NCBI GenBank assembly: GCA_958477305.1
Contig: CAUEFI010000004.1
Span: forward strand, 114,770-178,769
Reading direction: 5' to 3'
DNA length: 64,000 nucleotides
DNA from: HGM12998 sp900756495
GTDB lineage: Bacteria; Bacillota; Clostridia; Oscillospirales; Oscillospiraceae
The notes under the pieces are model-generated. The model had not been told where the DNA came from and did no database searches. It saw only the letters and a program-made list of their open reading frames with translations. Shown here one piece after another: positions 40,159-49,553 of this stretch. The number at the start of each line of letters is the position of its first letter. Within the stretch, counting starts at the first letter, position 1. The translations under genes and the position numbers were made by a program.

Positions 40159-41409
40159 TTACGCCACTGGAAGACCGGTAAGATAACGTCGAACCATATC
40201 AAGTGCATAGCTGGAGGCCGCAGTGCGCACACGCTCCCGGTCGCTGCCCAGCTTGAGTGTTCGAACCCAGACCCCGTCGGAGGCGGCCAGGGACACATAG
40301 ACCAGCCCCACTGGGTTGCCCCGATCGTCGGGGTCGGGCCCCGCCACGCCAGTGGCGGCGACGGCAATGTCGCAGCCCAAAACCCGGAGAGCCCCTTCGG
40401 CCATCGCTCGGGCTACCTCCGGAGAGACTGCGCCGAACTGGTCCAGCATTTCCTGGGAAACACCCAGGACGCGCCGCTTTACCTCGTTGGTATAGCTGAC
40501 CACACCGCCCCGGAACACGGCCGAGGCTCCCGGCAGATCGGTGAGACGCTTGGCAATGAGGCCGCCGGTACAGCTCTCGGCGGTGCCCAGGGTAAGGGAG
40601 CGCTCCTTCAGCAGGGGGAGGACCACCTCCTCCAGAGAGGTGACGTCGGCCCCGTAGACGAGGGGGCCGAGATCGGCGCGCAGTTCGTCCTCCACAGGTG
40701 CGATGAGAGCGCGGGCGGCAGTCTCGTCGGCGGCCTTGGCGGTGATGCGTAGCTCAACCTCTCCCTCTTTGGCGTAGGGGGCCAGGGTGGGATTCTCCAT
40801 GGCGTTCATAGCGTCGCGGAGCCTGGATTCCAGGGCGGACTCTCCGATGCCGAAGATGCGCAGGGTGCGGGAGAGGATGTACCCCTCGGACAGCCGCTTC
40901 AGATAGGGGACGGCCCGGTGCTCAAACATGGCCCGGCACTCCCTGGGGGGGCCGGGGAGCATGACGACATGGATGCCGCCGGCCTCGAAAGCCACGCCGG
41001 GGGCGGTGCCCCAGTCGTTGTCCAGGACGGTACAGCCCTCGGGCAGCATGGCCTGCTGGAGGTTGTTGCCGGTCATCTCGCGGCCCAGACGCTGAAAATA
41101 GCTCCGGATCCGCCGGGCTGAGGGTTCGTGGAAGACCAGCTGTTTACCAAAGGCCTCGGCCAGGACATTTTTGGTCAGATCGTCACAGGTGGGGCCCAGA
41201 CCGCCTGTGGTGATGAGGATGTCGGCTCTGCTTTTTGCCAGCTCCACCGCCGTGCGAAGCCGCTGGGGGTTGTCTCCCACCACCGTGTGGTAGTAGACGT
41301 TGATGCCCAGGGCGGAGAGCCCTTTGGAGAGCATCTGGGCGTCCGTGTTGGCGATGTTGCCCAATAGCAGTTCGGTGCCGACTGCAATCAGTTCCGCTGT
41401 GTGGGACAT
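40159..41409 (-). CDS. cinA: CinA-like competence/damage-inducible protein
   Basis: A 416-residue two-domain protein. The N-terminal MoeA-like domain (AELIAVGTELLLGNIANTDA, LITTGGLGPTCDDLTK) is followed by the C-terminal NMN deamidase domain (LTLGTAESCTGGLIAKRLTD, VAATGVAGPDPDDRGNPVGL). In other bacteria CinA recycles pyridine nucleotides or aids competence. Full length is normal. ComM, another competence-linked gene, lies two genes upstream. Confidence 0.9.
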   Translation of the reverse strand: MSHTAELIAVGTELLLGNIANTDAQMLSKGLSALGINVYYHTVVGDNPQRLRTAVELAKSRADILITTGGLGPTCDDLTKNVLAEAFGKQLVFHEPSARRIRSYFQRLGREMTGNNLQQAMLPEGCTVLDNDWGTAPGVAFEAGGIHVVMLPGPPRECRAMFEHRAVPYLKRLSEGYILSRTLRIFGIGESALESRLRDAMNAMENPTLAPYAKEGEVELRITAKAADETAARALIAPVEDELRADLGPLVYGADVTSLEEVVLPLLKERSLTLGTAESCTGGLIAKRLTDLPGASAVFRGGVVSYTNEVKRRVLGVSQEMLDQFGAVSPEVARAMAEGALRVLGCDIAVAATGVAGPDPDDRGNPVGLVYVSLAASDGVWVRTLKLGSDRERVRTAASSYALDMVRRYLTGLPVA

Positions 41410-41462
41410 GGGTGATGCACTTCCCTTGTTGAAATGGCGGCGCCCGCCGCAGGGGGATGGGA

Positions 41463-42629
41463 TTATACCCGGATGCGCTCGATGCCGTCCACGGCGGCCT
41501 GAACCATGGCGTCGATATCCAGGGCGGCTTCTGCGTGCTCCAGCTCGCCCAGGACGGGCCGCAGCCGGGGGTGCTTGGGGGTAAAGACGGTGCAGCAGTC
41601 CTCGTAGGGCAGGATAGAGGTCTCGAAGGTACCGATTTTCCGGGCAATCTGGACGATCTCCTCCTTATCCATCCCCACCACGGGCCGGAGAATGGGCAGG
41701 CTGCACACTGCGCCGGTGCAGCGCATGGCCTCCATGGTCTGGCTGGCCACCTGGCCCAGGCACTCGCCGGTGACGATGGCCCCGGCGCCCGTGCGCCCGG
41801 CCACCTGTTCAGCAATGCGCATCATAAAGCGCCGCATGAGGATGGTGAAGAGCTCCTCAGGGCACTTGCGGCGCAGCTCCTCCTGGATAGCGGTAAAGGG
41901 GACCACGTGGACTACCAGCCTGCCGCACCAGGGGGTCAGAAGACCGGCCAGATCCAGCACCTTCTGCTTGGCCTCCTCCGAGGTATAGGGGTAGGAGAAA
42001 AAGTGGACCATCTCCAGGGCCAGGCCCCGCTTGGCCATCATCCAGGAGGCTACTGGAGAGTCGATGCCGCCGGAGAGCAGGCTCACCGCACGGCCGTTGA
42101 CGCCTACGGGGAGGCCGCCCGCGCCGGGTTCCGGATCCGCGTGGACATAGGCGGCATTCTCTCGTACCTCCAGATGGACGGTGAGCTCGGGGTGGTGGAC
42201 GTCCACCTTCAGATTGGGATATAGGTCGTCCAGCTCGCCGCCCACATATTGGGAGAGCTGAATGGAAGTCATGGGGAAGGCCTTGTCGGCCCGCTTGGAC
42301 TCCACTTTAAAGGTCCGGGCGGCGCGCAGCCTGTCGCCGAGATACGCGGTTACAGTCTCCAGCATGGCGTCCTTGTCCTTGGCGCAGGCCCTGGCCCGGG
42401 ACAGCCCCACCACGCCGAAGAGGCGCTTCATGGCCGCGTAGGCCCCGTCCATGTCACAGCCGCCGTCTTTCGGCTCCACGTACATGGTGGACTGCCTGCA
42501 GTATACCCTGAAGTCGCCATGGGACTTCAGGCGGCGCTGGGCATTGCTGACGAGCCGATCTTCAAAGGTCCGCCGGTTGAGCCCTTTGAGCACCAGCTCG
42601 CCCAGCTTCAAGAGAATTATTTCTTCCAT
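41463..42629 (-). CDS. thiI: tRNA 4-thiouridine synthase ThiI
   Basis: A 388-residue protein with NFLD and THUMP domains at the N-terminus (LLKLGELVLKGLNRRTFEDR is the family opening) and a PP-loop domain, AVSLLSGGIDSPVASWMMAK. It has no C-terminal rhodanese domain with its active Cys, as is usual in Bacillota. It makes 4-thiouridine at tRNA position 8 and may also supply sulfur for thiamine thiazole. It lies between comM and cinA on the same strand. Confidence 0.93.
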   Translation of the reverse strand: MEEIILLKLGELVLKGLNRRTFEDRLVSNAQRRLKSHGDFRVYCRQSTMYVEPKDGGCDMDGAYAAMKRLFGVVGLSRARACAKDKDAMLETVTAYLGDRLRAARTFKVESKRADKAFPMTSIQLSQYVGGELDDLYPNLKVDVHHPELTVHLEVRENAAYVHADPEPGAGGLPVGVNGRAVSLLSGGIDSPVASWMMAKRGLALEMVHFFSYPYTSEEAKQKVLDLAGLLTPWCGRLVVHVVPFTAIQEELRRKCPEELFTILMRRFMMRIAEQVAGRTGAGAIVTGECLGQVASQTMEAMRCTGAVCSLPILRPVVGMDKEEIVQIARKIGTFETSILPYEDCCTVFTPKHPRLRPVLGELEHAEAALDIDAMVQAAVDGIERIRV

Positions 42630-42711
42630 ATCGTTCTATCATTCCTTCCCGCGCAGAAATCATGCGCGCTGTTGTCGGCAGATGGAAGCAGGAGATTCGC
42701 TGTCTCTGGGC

Positions 42712-44235
42712 TCAGCGCCTCAGATACTTACTGGCGCGGTATTGGATGGCCTCGGCCAGGTGGGGGATTTCGATACGCTCGGATCCCTCCAGGTCGGCGA
42801 TGGTGCGCGCCACCCGCAGGATGCGGTCGTAGCTGCGGGCGGTGAGTCCCATGCGCTCGTAGGCCCCTTTCATCACGGCCTGACAGCCCTCGTCCAGAGT
42901 GCAGCAGCGCTGGAGCTCAGCGGGGCCCATATGGGCGTTGCAGTCCGGTCCGTCCGGGCCGAAGCGGCGGAGCTGGAGCGCCCGGGCGGCATTCACCCGG
43001 CGCTTGATGTCGGCAGAGGATTCGGCGGCCTCCGGCTTTCGGGAGAGCTCCTCAAATTCCAGCGGCGGAACTTCTGTATAGAGGTCAATCCGGTCCAGCA
43101 GGGGGCCGGAGAGTTTCCCCAGGTACCTCTCAACCTCGCCGGGAGAACAGCGGCACCGGCCGGAGGGGTGGCCGTACCAGCCGCATTTGCAGGGATTCAT
43201 GGCGCACACCAGCATAAAGCGGGCCGGAAAAGTCTCGCTCCCCGCCGAGCGGGTGATGCGGACCTGTCTCTCCTCCAGAGGCTGACGCAGGGCCTCCAGC
43301 ACATCCTTGTGAAACTCAGGGAGCTCGTCCAGAAAGAGAACGCCGTTGTGGGCCAGGGAGATCTCGCCGGGCCGGGGAAACGGAGCGCCGCCGCCGGAGA
43401 GGCCGGCGGCCGAGATGCTGTGGTGGGGGGAGCGGAAGGGCCGCTCTGTCAGCAGCGGGCGGTCCTTGGAGGTGAGGCCCATCACAGAGTGGACCTCGGT
43501 ACACTCCAGAGCTTCGCGCCGCGTCATATCGGGGAGGATGGAGGGGAGACGCCGTGCCAGCATGGATTTGCCTGACCCCGGGGGCCCCACCATCGCGATG
43601 TTGTGTCCCCCTGCCGCAGCGATTTCCAGGGCCCGCTTGACGGACTCCTGGCCCTTTACATCGGCAAAATCGGGGGCAGGCCCGGCCGGCTGCCCGCCCA
43701 TCCAGGGGGACGCGGGATGGATAGGACACTCACCCCGCAGGTGAGCGGCGAGCTGCGCTACGCTCTCCACAGGGTATATCTCCACGCCGCCGGCCAGGGT
43801 GGCCTCTGCCGCCGAGTCGGCGGGCACATACAGAGAGTGGATACCGGCCCTCTGAGCAGCCAGAGCCATGGGGAGCATACCGGCCACGGGCCGGAGCTGC
43901 CCCGACAGAGAGAGCTCTCCGACAAAGGCCGCGTTAGGGGGCGGGGCGCTGAGCTGTCCCCCGGCCGCCAGGATACCGACCAAAATGGGGAGATCGTACA
44001 CCGTGCCCCCTTTTTTTCGGTCGGCGGGAGCCAGATTTACTGTAATGCGGGAGACTGGAAAGGTGAAGCCGCAGTTTTTCACTGCGGCCCGAACCCGATC
44101 CCGCGCCTCCTTGACCGCCGCATCAGGCAGTCCCACAATATCAAAGTTGGGCAGGCCTCCCGACAAGTCGCACTCGGCGGTGACCTCATACCCAGTAACC
44201 CCGCGGATCCCCAGAGAGCGTATCTTGCAGAACAA
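42712..44235 (-). CDS. ComM/YifB-like Mg-chelatase-family ATPase
   Basis: A 507-residue AAA+ protein. A Lon-protease-like N-terminal domain (LPNFDIVGLPDAAVKEARDR, RITVNLAPADRKKGGTVYDL) is followed by Walker A AMVGPPGSGKSMLARRLP, Walker B FLDELPEF and the Cys-rich CNPCKCGWYGHPSGRC-type insert. In transformable bacteria ComM is a branch migration helicase for incoming DNA. A TTG at 44235 right after GAGGAGGGG is the likely start; the ATG at 44256 lies before that ribosome site. Confidence 0.9.
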   Translation of the reverse strand: MFCKIRSLGIRGVTGYEVTAECDLSGGLPNFDIVGLPDAAVKEARDRVRAAVKNCGFTFPVSRITVNLAPADRKKGGTVYDLPILVGILAAGGQLSAPPPNAAFVGELSLSGQLRPVAGMLPMALAAQRAGIHSLYVPADSAAEATLAGGVEIYPVESVAQLAAHLRGECPIHPASPWMGGQPAGPAPDFADVKGQESVKRALEIAAAGGHNIAMVGPPGSGKSMLARRLPSILPDMTRREALECTEVHSVMGLTSKDRPLLTERPFRSPHHSISAAGLSGGGAPFPRPGEISLAHNGVLFLDELPEFHKDVLEALRQPLEERQVRITRSAGSETFPARFMLVCAMNPCKCGWYGHPSGRCRCSPGEVERYLGKLSGPLLDRIDLYTEVPPLEFEELSRKPEAAESSADIKRRVNAARALQLRRFGPDGPDCNAHMGPAELQRCCTLDEGCQAVMKGAYERMGLTARSYDRILRVARTIADLEGSERIEIPHLAEAIQYRASKYLRR

Positions 44236-44256
44236 GTCCGCCCCTCCTCTCATCAC

Positions 44257-44632
44257 ATCAGATGTGCCGTCTGATTTTATTTATTATAACATAAAAGGAA
44301 ACCGGTGGAAACCATTTTCCAAAGGCTTAATCTATACGAATTGTTATCGACAGATGTTGGATTGACAAATAGTAAACTCGTCATTATAAACGGGCAATTT
44401 TCTTCTTTTGGTAGGGCAGTTCGCCTGGAATTTATGCCTTTTTGCCAAATTTTCCTTTGGTAGTAAGATTTGATTTACAAACAAAAAGGCAAGTGATAGA
44501 ATGTAGAAACCACAAAAGGTATGCCCTTTCGCAACAGCCTGTGGAGGCCTGGCGGGTGCTTGGCGCGGGAGAGAGTGAGCTTGCCGCCGTCACCCCCCAG
44601 CGTTCACGGTATTATAACAAGGAGGAATCATA
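44257..44632 (+). promoter_or_regulatory. Leader of nifJ with two promoter-like pairs
   Basis: This 376-base gap holds no gene. TTGACA-17-TATAAA lies at 44362-44390, and TTTACA-17-TAGAAT at 44474-44502. A leader of about 120-230 bases with GC-rich segments then leads to AAGGAGG before the nifJ ATG. Two promoters would fit a highly expressed central enzyme. The leader shows no riboswitch that I recognise. Confidence 0.65.
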
Positions 44633-47600
44633 ATGGCGCGAAAGTTTAAATCCATGGATGGAAATACCGCCGCCGCCCACGTGTCCTATGCGTTCACCGA
44701 GGTAGCCGGTATTTATCCCATCACGCCCTCCAGCCCCATGGCGGACTACGTGGATCAGTGGTCGGCTGCGGGCCGGAAAAACATCTTTGGAAGCACCGTC
44801 AAGGTCATCGAGATGCAGTCCGAAGCCGGCGCCGCCGGCACGGTGCACGGCTCTTTGGCCGCCGGCGCCCTGACCACCACTTACACTGCCTCTCAGGGCC
44901 TGCTGCTGATGATCCCCAACATGTACAAGCTCTCCGGCGAGCTGCTGCCCGCCGTCTTCCACGTGTCCGCCCGCACGGTGGCCACCCACGCCCTGAACAT
45001 CTTCGGAGACCACTCCGACGTCATGGCCTGCCGCCAGACCGGCTTCGCCATGCTGGCCGAGTCCAACCCCCAGGAGGTCATGGATCTGGGCGCCGTGGCC
45101 CATCTGGCCGCCATCAAAGGGCGGGTTCCCTTCCTGAACTTCTTCGACGGCTTCCGTACCTCCCACGAGATTCAGAAGGTCGCCATCTGGGACTACGACG
45201 ATCTGAAGGACATGGTGGACATGGACGCGGTGGACGCGTTCCGCAAGCGTGCGCTCAACCCGGAGCGGCCTGTGATGCGCGGCTCCCATGAGAACGGCGA
45301 CATCTTCTTCCAGCACCGGGAGGCGGCCAACCGCTACTATGACGCCATCCCTGCCATTGTAGAGGAGTACATGGGCAAGGTCAACGCCAAGCTGGGCACC
45401 GACTACCAGCTCTTCAACTACTATGGCGCGCCCGACGCAGATCGGGTTATCGTGGCCATGGGCTCCATCTGCGATGTGACCGAGGAGGTCATTGACTACC
45501 TGAACGCCCACGGCGAGAAGGTGGGCCTTGTAAAGGTCCGCCTGTACCGGCCCTTCTGTCCCGACAAGCTGCTCGCCGCCATTCCCGAGACCGCCAAGCA
45601 CATCGCCGTGCTGGACCGGACGAAGGAGCCCGGCGCGCAGGGCGATCCCCTGTACCTGGATGTCGTCACCGCCTTCGCCAACGCCGGCCGCCAGGCCGTT
45701 ATCATCGGCGGCCGCTACGGCCTGGGCTCCAAGGACACGCCGCCCTCCAGCGTCTTTGCCGTGTATGAGGAGCTGACCAAGTCCGCCCCCAAGCGCCAGT
45801 TTACCATCGGCATTGTGGACGACGTGACCCACACCTCTCTGGAGGAGAAGCCCTCCCCCAATACTGCCGCGCCCGGCACCATCGAGTGCAAGTTCTGGGG
45901 CCTGGGCGGCGACGGAACGGTGGGCGCCAACAAGAATTCCATCAAGATCATCGGCGATTACACCGACAAATACGTCCAGGCGTACTTCCAGTATGACTCC
46001 AAGAAGACGGGCGGCGTTACCATCAGCCACCTGCGCTTCGGCGATCAGCCCATCCGTGCGCCCTACTACATCAACAAGGCCGACTTTGTGGCCTGCCACA
46101 ACCCCTCGTATATCATCAAGGGCTTCCCCATGGTCCGCGACGTCAAAGACGGCGGCGTGTTCCTCATCAACTGCCAGTGGAGCGACGAGGAGCTGGACAG
46201 GCACATGCCCGCCGTGGCCAAGCGCTATATCGCCCAGCATAACGTTCAGGTCTATACCATCAACGCCATCGACCTGGCCATTGAGATCGGCATGGGCAAG
46301 CGCACCAATACCATCCTCCAGTCCGCTTTCTTTGCTCTGGCCAAGGTCATGCCCATTGAGGAGGCCGTGGGCCACATGAAGGACGCGGCCACCCACTCCT
46401 ACTTGAAGAAGGGCCAGGACGTGGTGGATCTGAACCACAAGGCCATCGATCTGGGCGCCACCGCGTTTAAGAAGTTCGAGGTGCCCGCCTCCTGGGCAAC
46501 CGCTGAGGATCAGCCCAAGGCTGAGAGCCTGGCCGGCAGCCCCGCCACCGTGAAGATGGTGGAGGAGATTATGGAGCCCGTGGGCCGCATGGACGGCGAT
46601 TCCCTGCCTGTCTCCGCCTTTGCCTACGGCCATGAGGACGGCACCTTCCAGCAGGGCGCCGCCGCCTATGAGAAACGCGGCGTAGCTGTCACCGTTCCCA
46701 CCTGGGATCAGACCAAGTGTATTCAGTGCAACCAGTGCTCCTATGTCTGCCCCCACGCCACCATCCGTCCCTTTGCCCTCACCGGGGAGGAGGCCCAGAA
46801 TGCCCCTGAGGCGGCCAAGATCGTGGATATCAAGGCCGGCAAGGGTAAGGGCGTGTATCAGTTTGCCATCGCCGTCTCCCCTCTGGACTGCATGGGCTGC
46901 GGCGTCTGCGTCAAGACCTGCCCTGTGAAGGCCCTGGAGATGGTGTCCCAGGAGAGCCAGGCGGCACAGCAGGACGTCTTCGACTACATGGTGGCCAAGG
47001 TGTCCCCCAAGAAGGATGTAGAGGACATTACCTCCGTCAAGGGCAGCCAGTTCAGGCAGCCCCTGCTGGAGTTCTCCGGCTCCTGCGCCGGCTGTGCCGA
47101 GACCGCCTATGCCCGCCTGGTCACCCAGGTCTGCGGCGACCGGATGTATATTTCCAACGCCACCGGCTGCTCCTCCATCTGGGGCGGTCCCGCCGCCACC
47201 TCTCCCTACACCATCAACAAGGAGGGAAAGGGTCCCGCTTGGGCCAACTCCCTGTTTGAGGACAACGCCGAGCACGGCCTGGGCCTATACCTGGGCCAGA
47301 AGGTCATCCGCGAGCGGCTGGCCGAGAAGACCCGCCAGCTTCTCTCCGGCCACGTGTACGCCCCCCTGGGCGAGGCCGCTCAGAAGTGGCTGGACACTAT
47401 GGACGACGGCGTTGCCAACGCCGAGGCCACCAAGGAGTACATCACCCAGCTGGGTGAGGGCCTGATGACCGCCGACGAGCTGGAGGCCTTTGCCGCCAGC
47501 GATGCCGGCAAGCAGGTTTTCGGCGACAAGCAGGGCGAGGTCGTTGCCCACGCCCAAGCCCTCAAGGCCGCGGGCAAGAAGTACTGCGACTGCCCCGCCT

Positions 47601-48301
47601 GCACCCTGGCCGCTGAGATCCTCAGCCTGAAGGAGTACCTGGTGAAGAAATCCGTGTGGATCTTCGGCGGCGACGGCTGGGCCTACGACATCGGCTACGG
47701 CGGTTTGGACCACGTCATCGCCTCCGGCGAGGACGTCAACATCTTCGTCTTTGACACCGAGGTCTACTCCAACACCGGCGGCCAGGCCTCCAAGTCCTCC
47801 AACATCGGCCAGGTGGCCCAGTTTGCCGCCGCGGGCAAAACGGTGGCCAAGAAGAGCCTGGCGGAGATCGCCATGCAGTACGGCTACGTCTACGTGGCCC
47901 AGGTGGCCATGGGCGCCAACCCCAACCAGACCCTCACCGCCATCCGCGAGGCCGAGCAGTATCACGGTCCCTCCCTGGTTATCGGCTACGCTCCCTGCGA
48001 GATGCACTCCATCAAGGGCGGCATGACCAACTGCCAGAGCGAGATGAAGAAGGCCGTGGAGTGCGGCTACTGGAACCTGTTCCGCTTCAACCCCGCCAAT
48101 AAGGCGGAGGGCAAGAACCCCTTCACGCTGGATTCCAAGGCCCCCGCAGGCGGCTACCAGGAATTCCTGATGAACGAGGCCCGCTACGCCTCCCTCACCA
48201 CCGCCTTCCCCGAGCGCGCCAAGGAGCTCTTCGCTGAGAACGAGCAGGCCGCCAAGGATCGGTATGAACATCTGCTGAAGCTGGTGGAGCTGTACAAGTA
48301 A
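44633..48301 (+). CDS. nifJ: Pyruvate:ferredoxin (flavodoxin) oxidoreductase
   Basis: A 1222-residue single-chain enzyme that splits pyruvate to acetyl-CoA, CO2 and reduced ferredoxin. Domain I opens with the pyruvate site (VAGIYPITPSSPMADYVDQW). Two [4Fe-4S] motifs sit at about 695 (CIQCNQCSYVCP) and 752 (CMGCGVCVKTCP). The third cluster near the thiamine site uses CAGC at about 820 and later Cys. The TPP region is FGGDGWAYDIGYGGLDHV with DTEVYSNTGGQASKSS near 1016-1060. Length is normal. It is the central catabolic enzyme of the anaerobe. A close copy of its 3' end lies 265 bases downstream. Confidence 0.97.
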   Translation: MARKFKSMDGNTAAAHVSYAFTEVAGIYPITPSSPMADYVDQWSAAGRKNIFGSTVKVIEMQSEAGAAGTVHGSLAAGALTTTYTASQGLLLMIPNMYKLSGELLPAVFHVSARTVATHALNIFGDHSDVMACRQTGFAMLAESNPQEVMDLGAVAHLAAIKGRVPFLNFFDGFRTSHEIQKVAIWDYDDLKDMVDMDAVDAFRKRALNPERPVMRGSHENGDIFFQHREAANRYYDAIPAIVEEYMGKVNAKLGTDYQLFNYYGAPDADRVIVAMGSICDVTEEVIDYLNAHGEKVGLVKVRLYRPFCPDKLLAAIPETAKHIAVLDRTKEPGAQGDPLYLDVVTAFANAGRQAVIIGGRYGLGSKDTPPSSVFAVYEELTKSAPKRQFTIGIVDDVTHTSLEEKPSPNTAAPGTIECKFWGLGGDGTVGANKNSIKIIGDYTDKYVQAYFQYDSKKTGGVTISHLRFGDQPIRAPYYINKADFVACHNPSYIIKGFPMVRDVKDGGVFLINCQWSDEELDRHMPAVAKRYIAQHNVQVYTINAIDLAIEIGMGKRTNTILQSAFFALAKVMPIEEAVGHMKDAATHSYLKKGQDVVDLNHKAIDLGATAFKKFEVPASWATAEDQPKAESLAGSPATVKMVEEIMEPVGRMDGDSLPVSAFAYGHEDGTFQQGAAAYEKRGVAVTVPTWDQTKCIQCNQCSYVCPHATIRPFALTGEEAQNAPEAAKIVDIKAGKGKGVYQFAIAVSPLDCMGCGVCVKTCPVKALEMVSQESQAAQQDVFDYMVAKVSPKKDVEDITSVKGSQFRQPLLEFSGSCAGCAETAYARLVTQVCGDRMYISNATGCSSIWGGPAATSPYTINKEGKGPAWANSLFEDNAEHGLGLYLGQKVIRERLAEKTRQLLSGHVYAPLGEAAQKWLDTMDDGVANAEATKEYITQLGEGLMTADELEAFAASDAGKQVFGDKQGEVVAHAQALKAAGKKYCDCPACTLAAEILSLKEYLVKKSVWIFGGDGWAYDIGYGGLDHVIASGEDVNIFVFDTEVYSNTGGQASKSSNIGQVAQFAAAGKTVAKKSLAEIAMQYGYVYVAQVAMGANPNQTLTAIREAEQYHGPSLVIGYAPCEMHSIKGGMTNCQSEMKKAVECGYWNLFRFNPANKAEGKNPFTLDSKAPAGGYQEFLMNEARYASLTTAFPERAKELFAENEQAAKDRYEHLLKLVELYK

Positions 48302-48314
48302 GCGAGAAGCACAA

Positions 48315-48348
48315 GTCCCCCGGACGCGATGCGTCCGGGGGACGTTTT
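48315..48348 (+). terminator. nifJ terminator
   Basis: GTCCCCCGGACGC (48315-48327) pairs with GCGTCCGGGGGAC (48331-48343), then GTTTT. Confidence 0.9.
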
Positions 48349-48508
48349 ATCGGCGGCCTGCTCGTGGGGCCCCATCGCAGATGGGGCGGCGCGGAGCGCC
48401 GTACAAGTGTTTTGCCGGAGGCGAAACCTTGGCGCAGGGCGGATTGAGTCCGCCCGAGCATGAGCAAGGATCAGTGGGTCCCCGGCGGGCCCTCGGGCCC
48501 GTTGGGGC

Positions 48509-48566
48509 GCAGGCCGCCAAGGAACGATATGAGCACCTGCTCAAGTTGGTGGAGCTGTACAAGTAA
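48509..48566 (+). pseudogene. 3' remnant of a second nifJ-like gene
   Basis: These bases encode AAKERYEHLLKLVELYK and a stop, nearly the same as the end of nifJ (AAKDRYEHLLKLVELYK). Together with the following terminator, 48509-48613 matches 48244-48348 at 98 of 105 positions. The six changes in the coding part alter only one residue (Asp to Glu), which shows that the copy was once translated and selected. Nothing upstream resembles the rest of nifJ. Confidence 0.75.
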
Positions 48567-48579
48567 GCGAGAAGCACAA

Positions 48580-48616
48580 GTCCCCCGGACGCAATGCGTC
48601 CGGGGGACGTTTTTTT
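48580..48616 (+). terminator. Second copy of the nifJ-type terminator
   Basis: GTCCCCCGGACGC-AAT-GCGTCCGGGGGAC followed by GTTTTTTT, one base different from the first copy in the loop. Confidence 0.88.
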
Positions 48617-49553
48617 GGAGGGCGGAGCCCGCCGAAGGGCGCACGCACGGGAGCACGGCCTCCCGGCGGCCGTCTAACCGCTTGCGGATATTTGCCCTTG
48701 CCGTTCGCTCTGCGCTTTGCCATGAGCATCGCCTCCATTCAGCGACGCAACATACCACAGCTTGAACGAAATGGCTACCTGTTCAGGACAGACTTATAAA
48801 AAATTTATCAATTTTCCGCTGCCTGAAAATTTCTCTTGTTTACTGTGTATCAAAATTTGAATATCATCCCTCTGCGTGTTCTCTTTGTATACGCTGGTGC
48901 AATCCGCAAATTGGTTTCCCCTGTTTTTCATTGCTACTGACGTTGCTCACGGCGCGCTAACAGGAGTATTTCCTGGGGAGGTGGTTACCTCCTCTCCGCA
49001 TAAAACCGCACACAGCGGTCCACAGGCCGAAACACGAGGATATTCATCGTACCGGCTTCTCGCCATTGTAAATTCCTCACTATTTTGCGATAACGTCAGC
49101 CCAAAACCGTTAACTGCGGCATTTCTTCTCTGTATTTCATATAACAGCGTCAATCCACTTTTCCGGCTGTCATAAAAGCGTCATCTCCCGTCCCTCAAAC
49201 CGCCCGCACTACGGGCGGTTGTGACCGCACCGGCGCAGCAAAAGCGCCAGTGCTTTCTCCTGCTCATCCTTCGTCCCCCAACCGCCCTTACAGCGGGCCA
49301 ACGAGGCGCAGTATTCCACTTCAGGTCCAGGAGATACTGTCCTACTGCGGAAAAGGGTACACAGGGCACACATAGGCGGAAGAAGACGACAGCGGTGCCT
49401 GGAGTTGCCCCAGAAACCCCAGTACAGGGACTCGGGATCGGAACGAACATTCGTCCAGAATGCTGCTCTGGCCCCGAGTACTTGAAGTAGAGCATCCGCG
49501 GTAAGATGTAAAGGGACAACCGGCATAGCGCCATCTATTATTGGTCGGCTGCT
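48617..49553. other. Gene-poor interval, possible decayed element
   Basis: No convincing gene is found in these 937 bases on either strand. Short frames exist but lack ribosome sites and normal composition. A hairpin AACCGCCCG-CACTA-CGGGCGGTT (49199-49221) may end transcription from the MFS gene. The stretch 48780-48950 is much richer in A and T than its surroundings. The look is of a decayed gene or mobile element, without identifiable remains. Confidence 0.4.

Larger units (their letters stand above)
48244..48613 (+). repeat. Direct repeat of the nifJ 3' end and terminator
   Basis: Copy 1 is 48244-48348 and copy 2 is 48509-48613, each 105 bases. Between them lie 160 bases of GC-rich sequence with several short palindromes and no gene. 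Confidence 0.85.

Noticed and set aside
44612..47275. An 887-codon open frame antisense to nifJ
   Set aside because: It is a shadow produced by GC-rich third positions of nifJ. Composition is low-complexity Gly/Val/His/Leu, no ribosome site or domain is seen, and nifJ is certain.
48947..49526. Short frames of 68 to 105 codons between nifJ and the MFS gene
   Set aside because: They have no ribosome sites, odd composition and no recognised domain.
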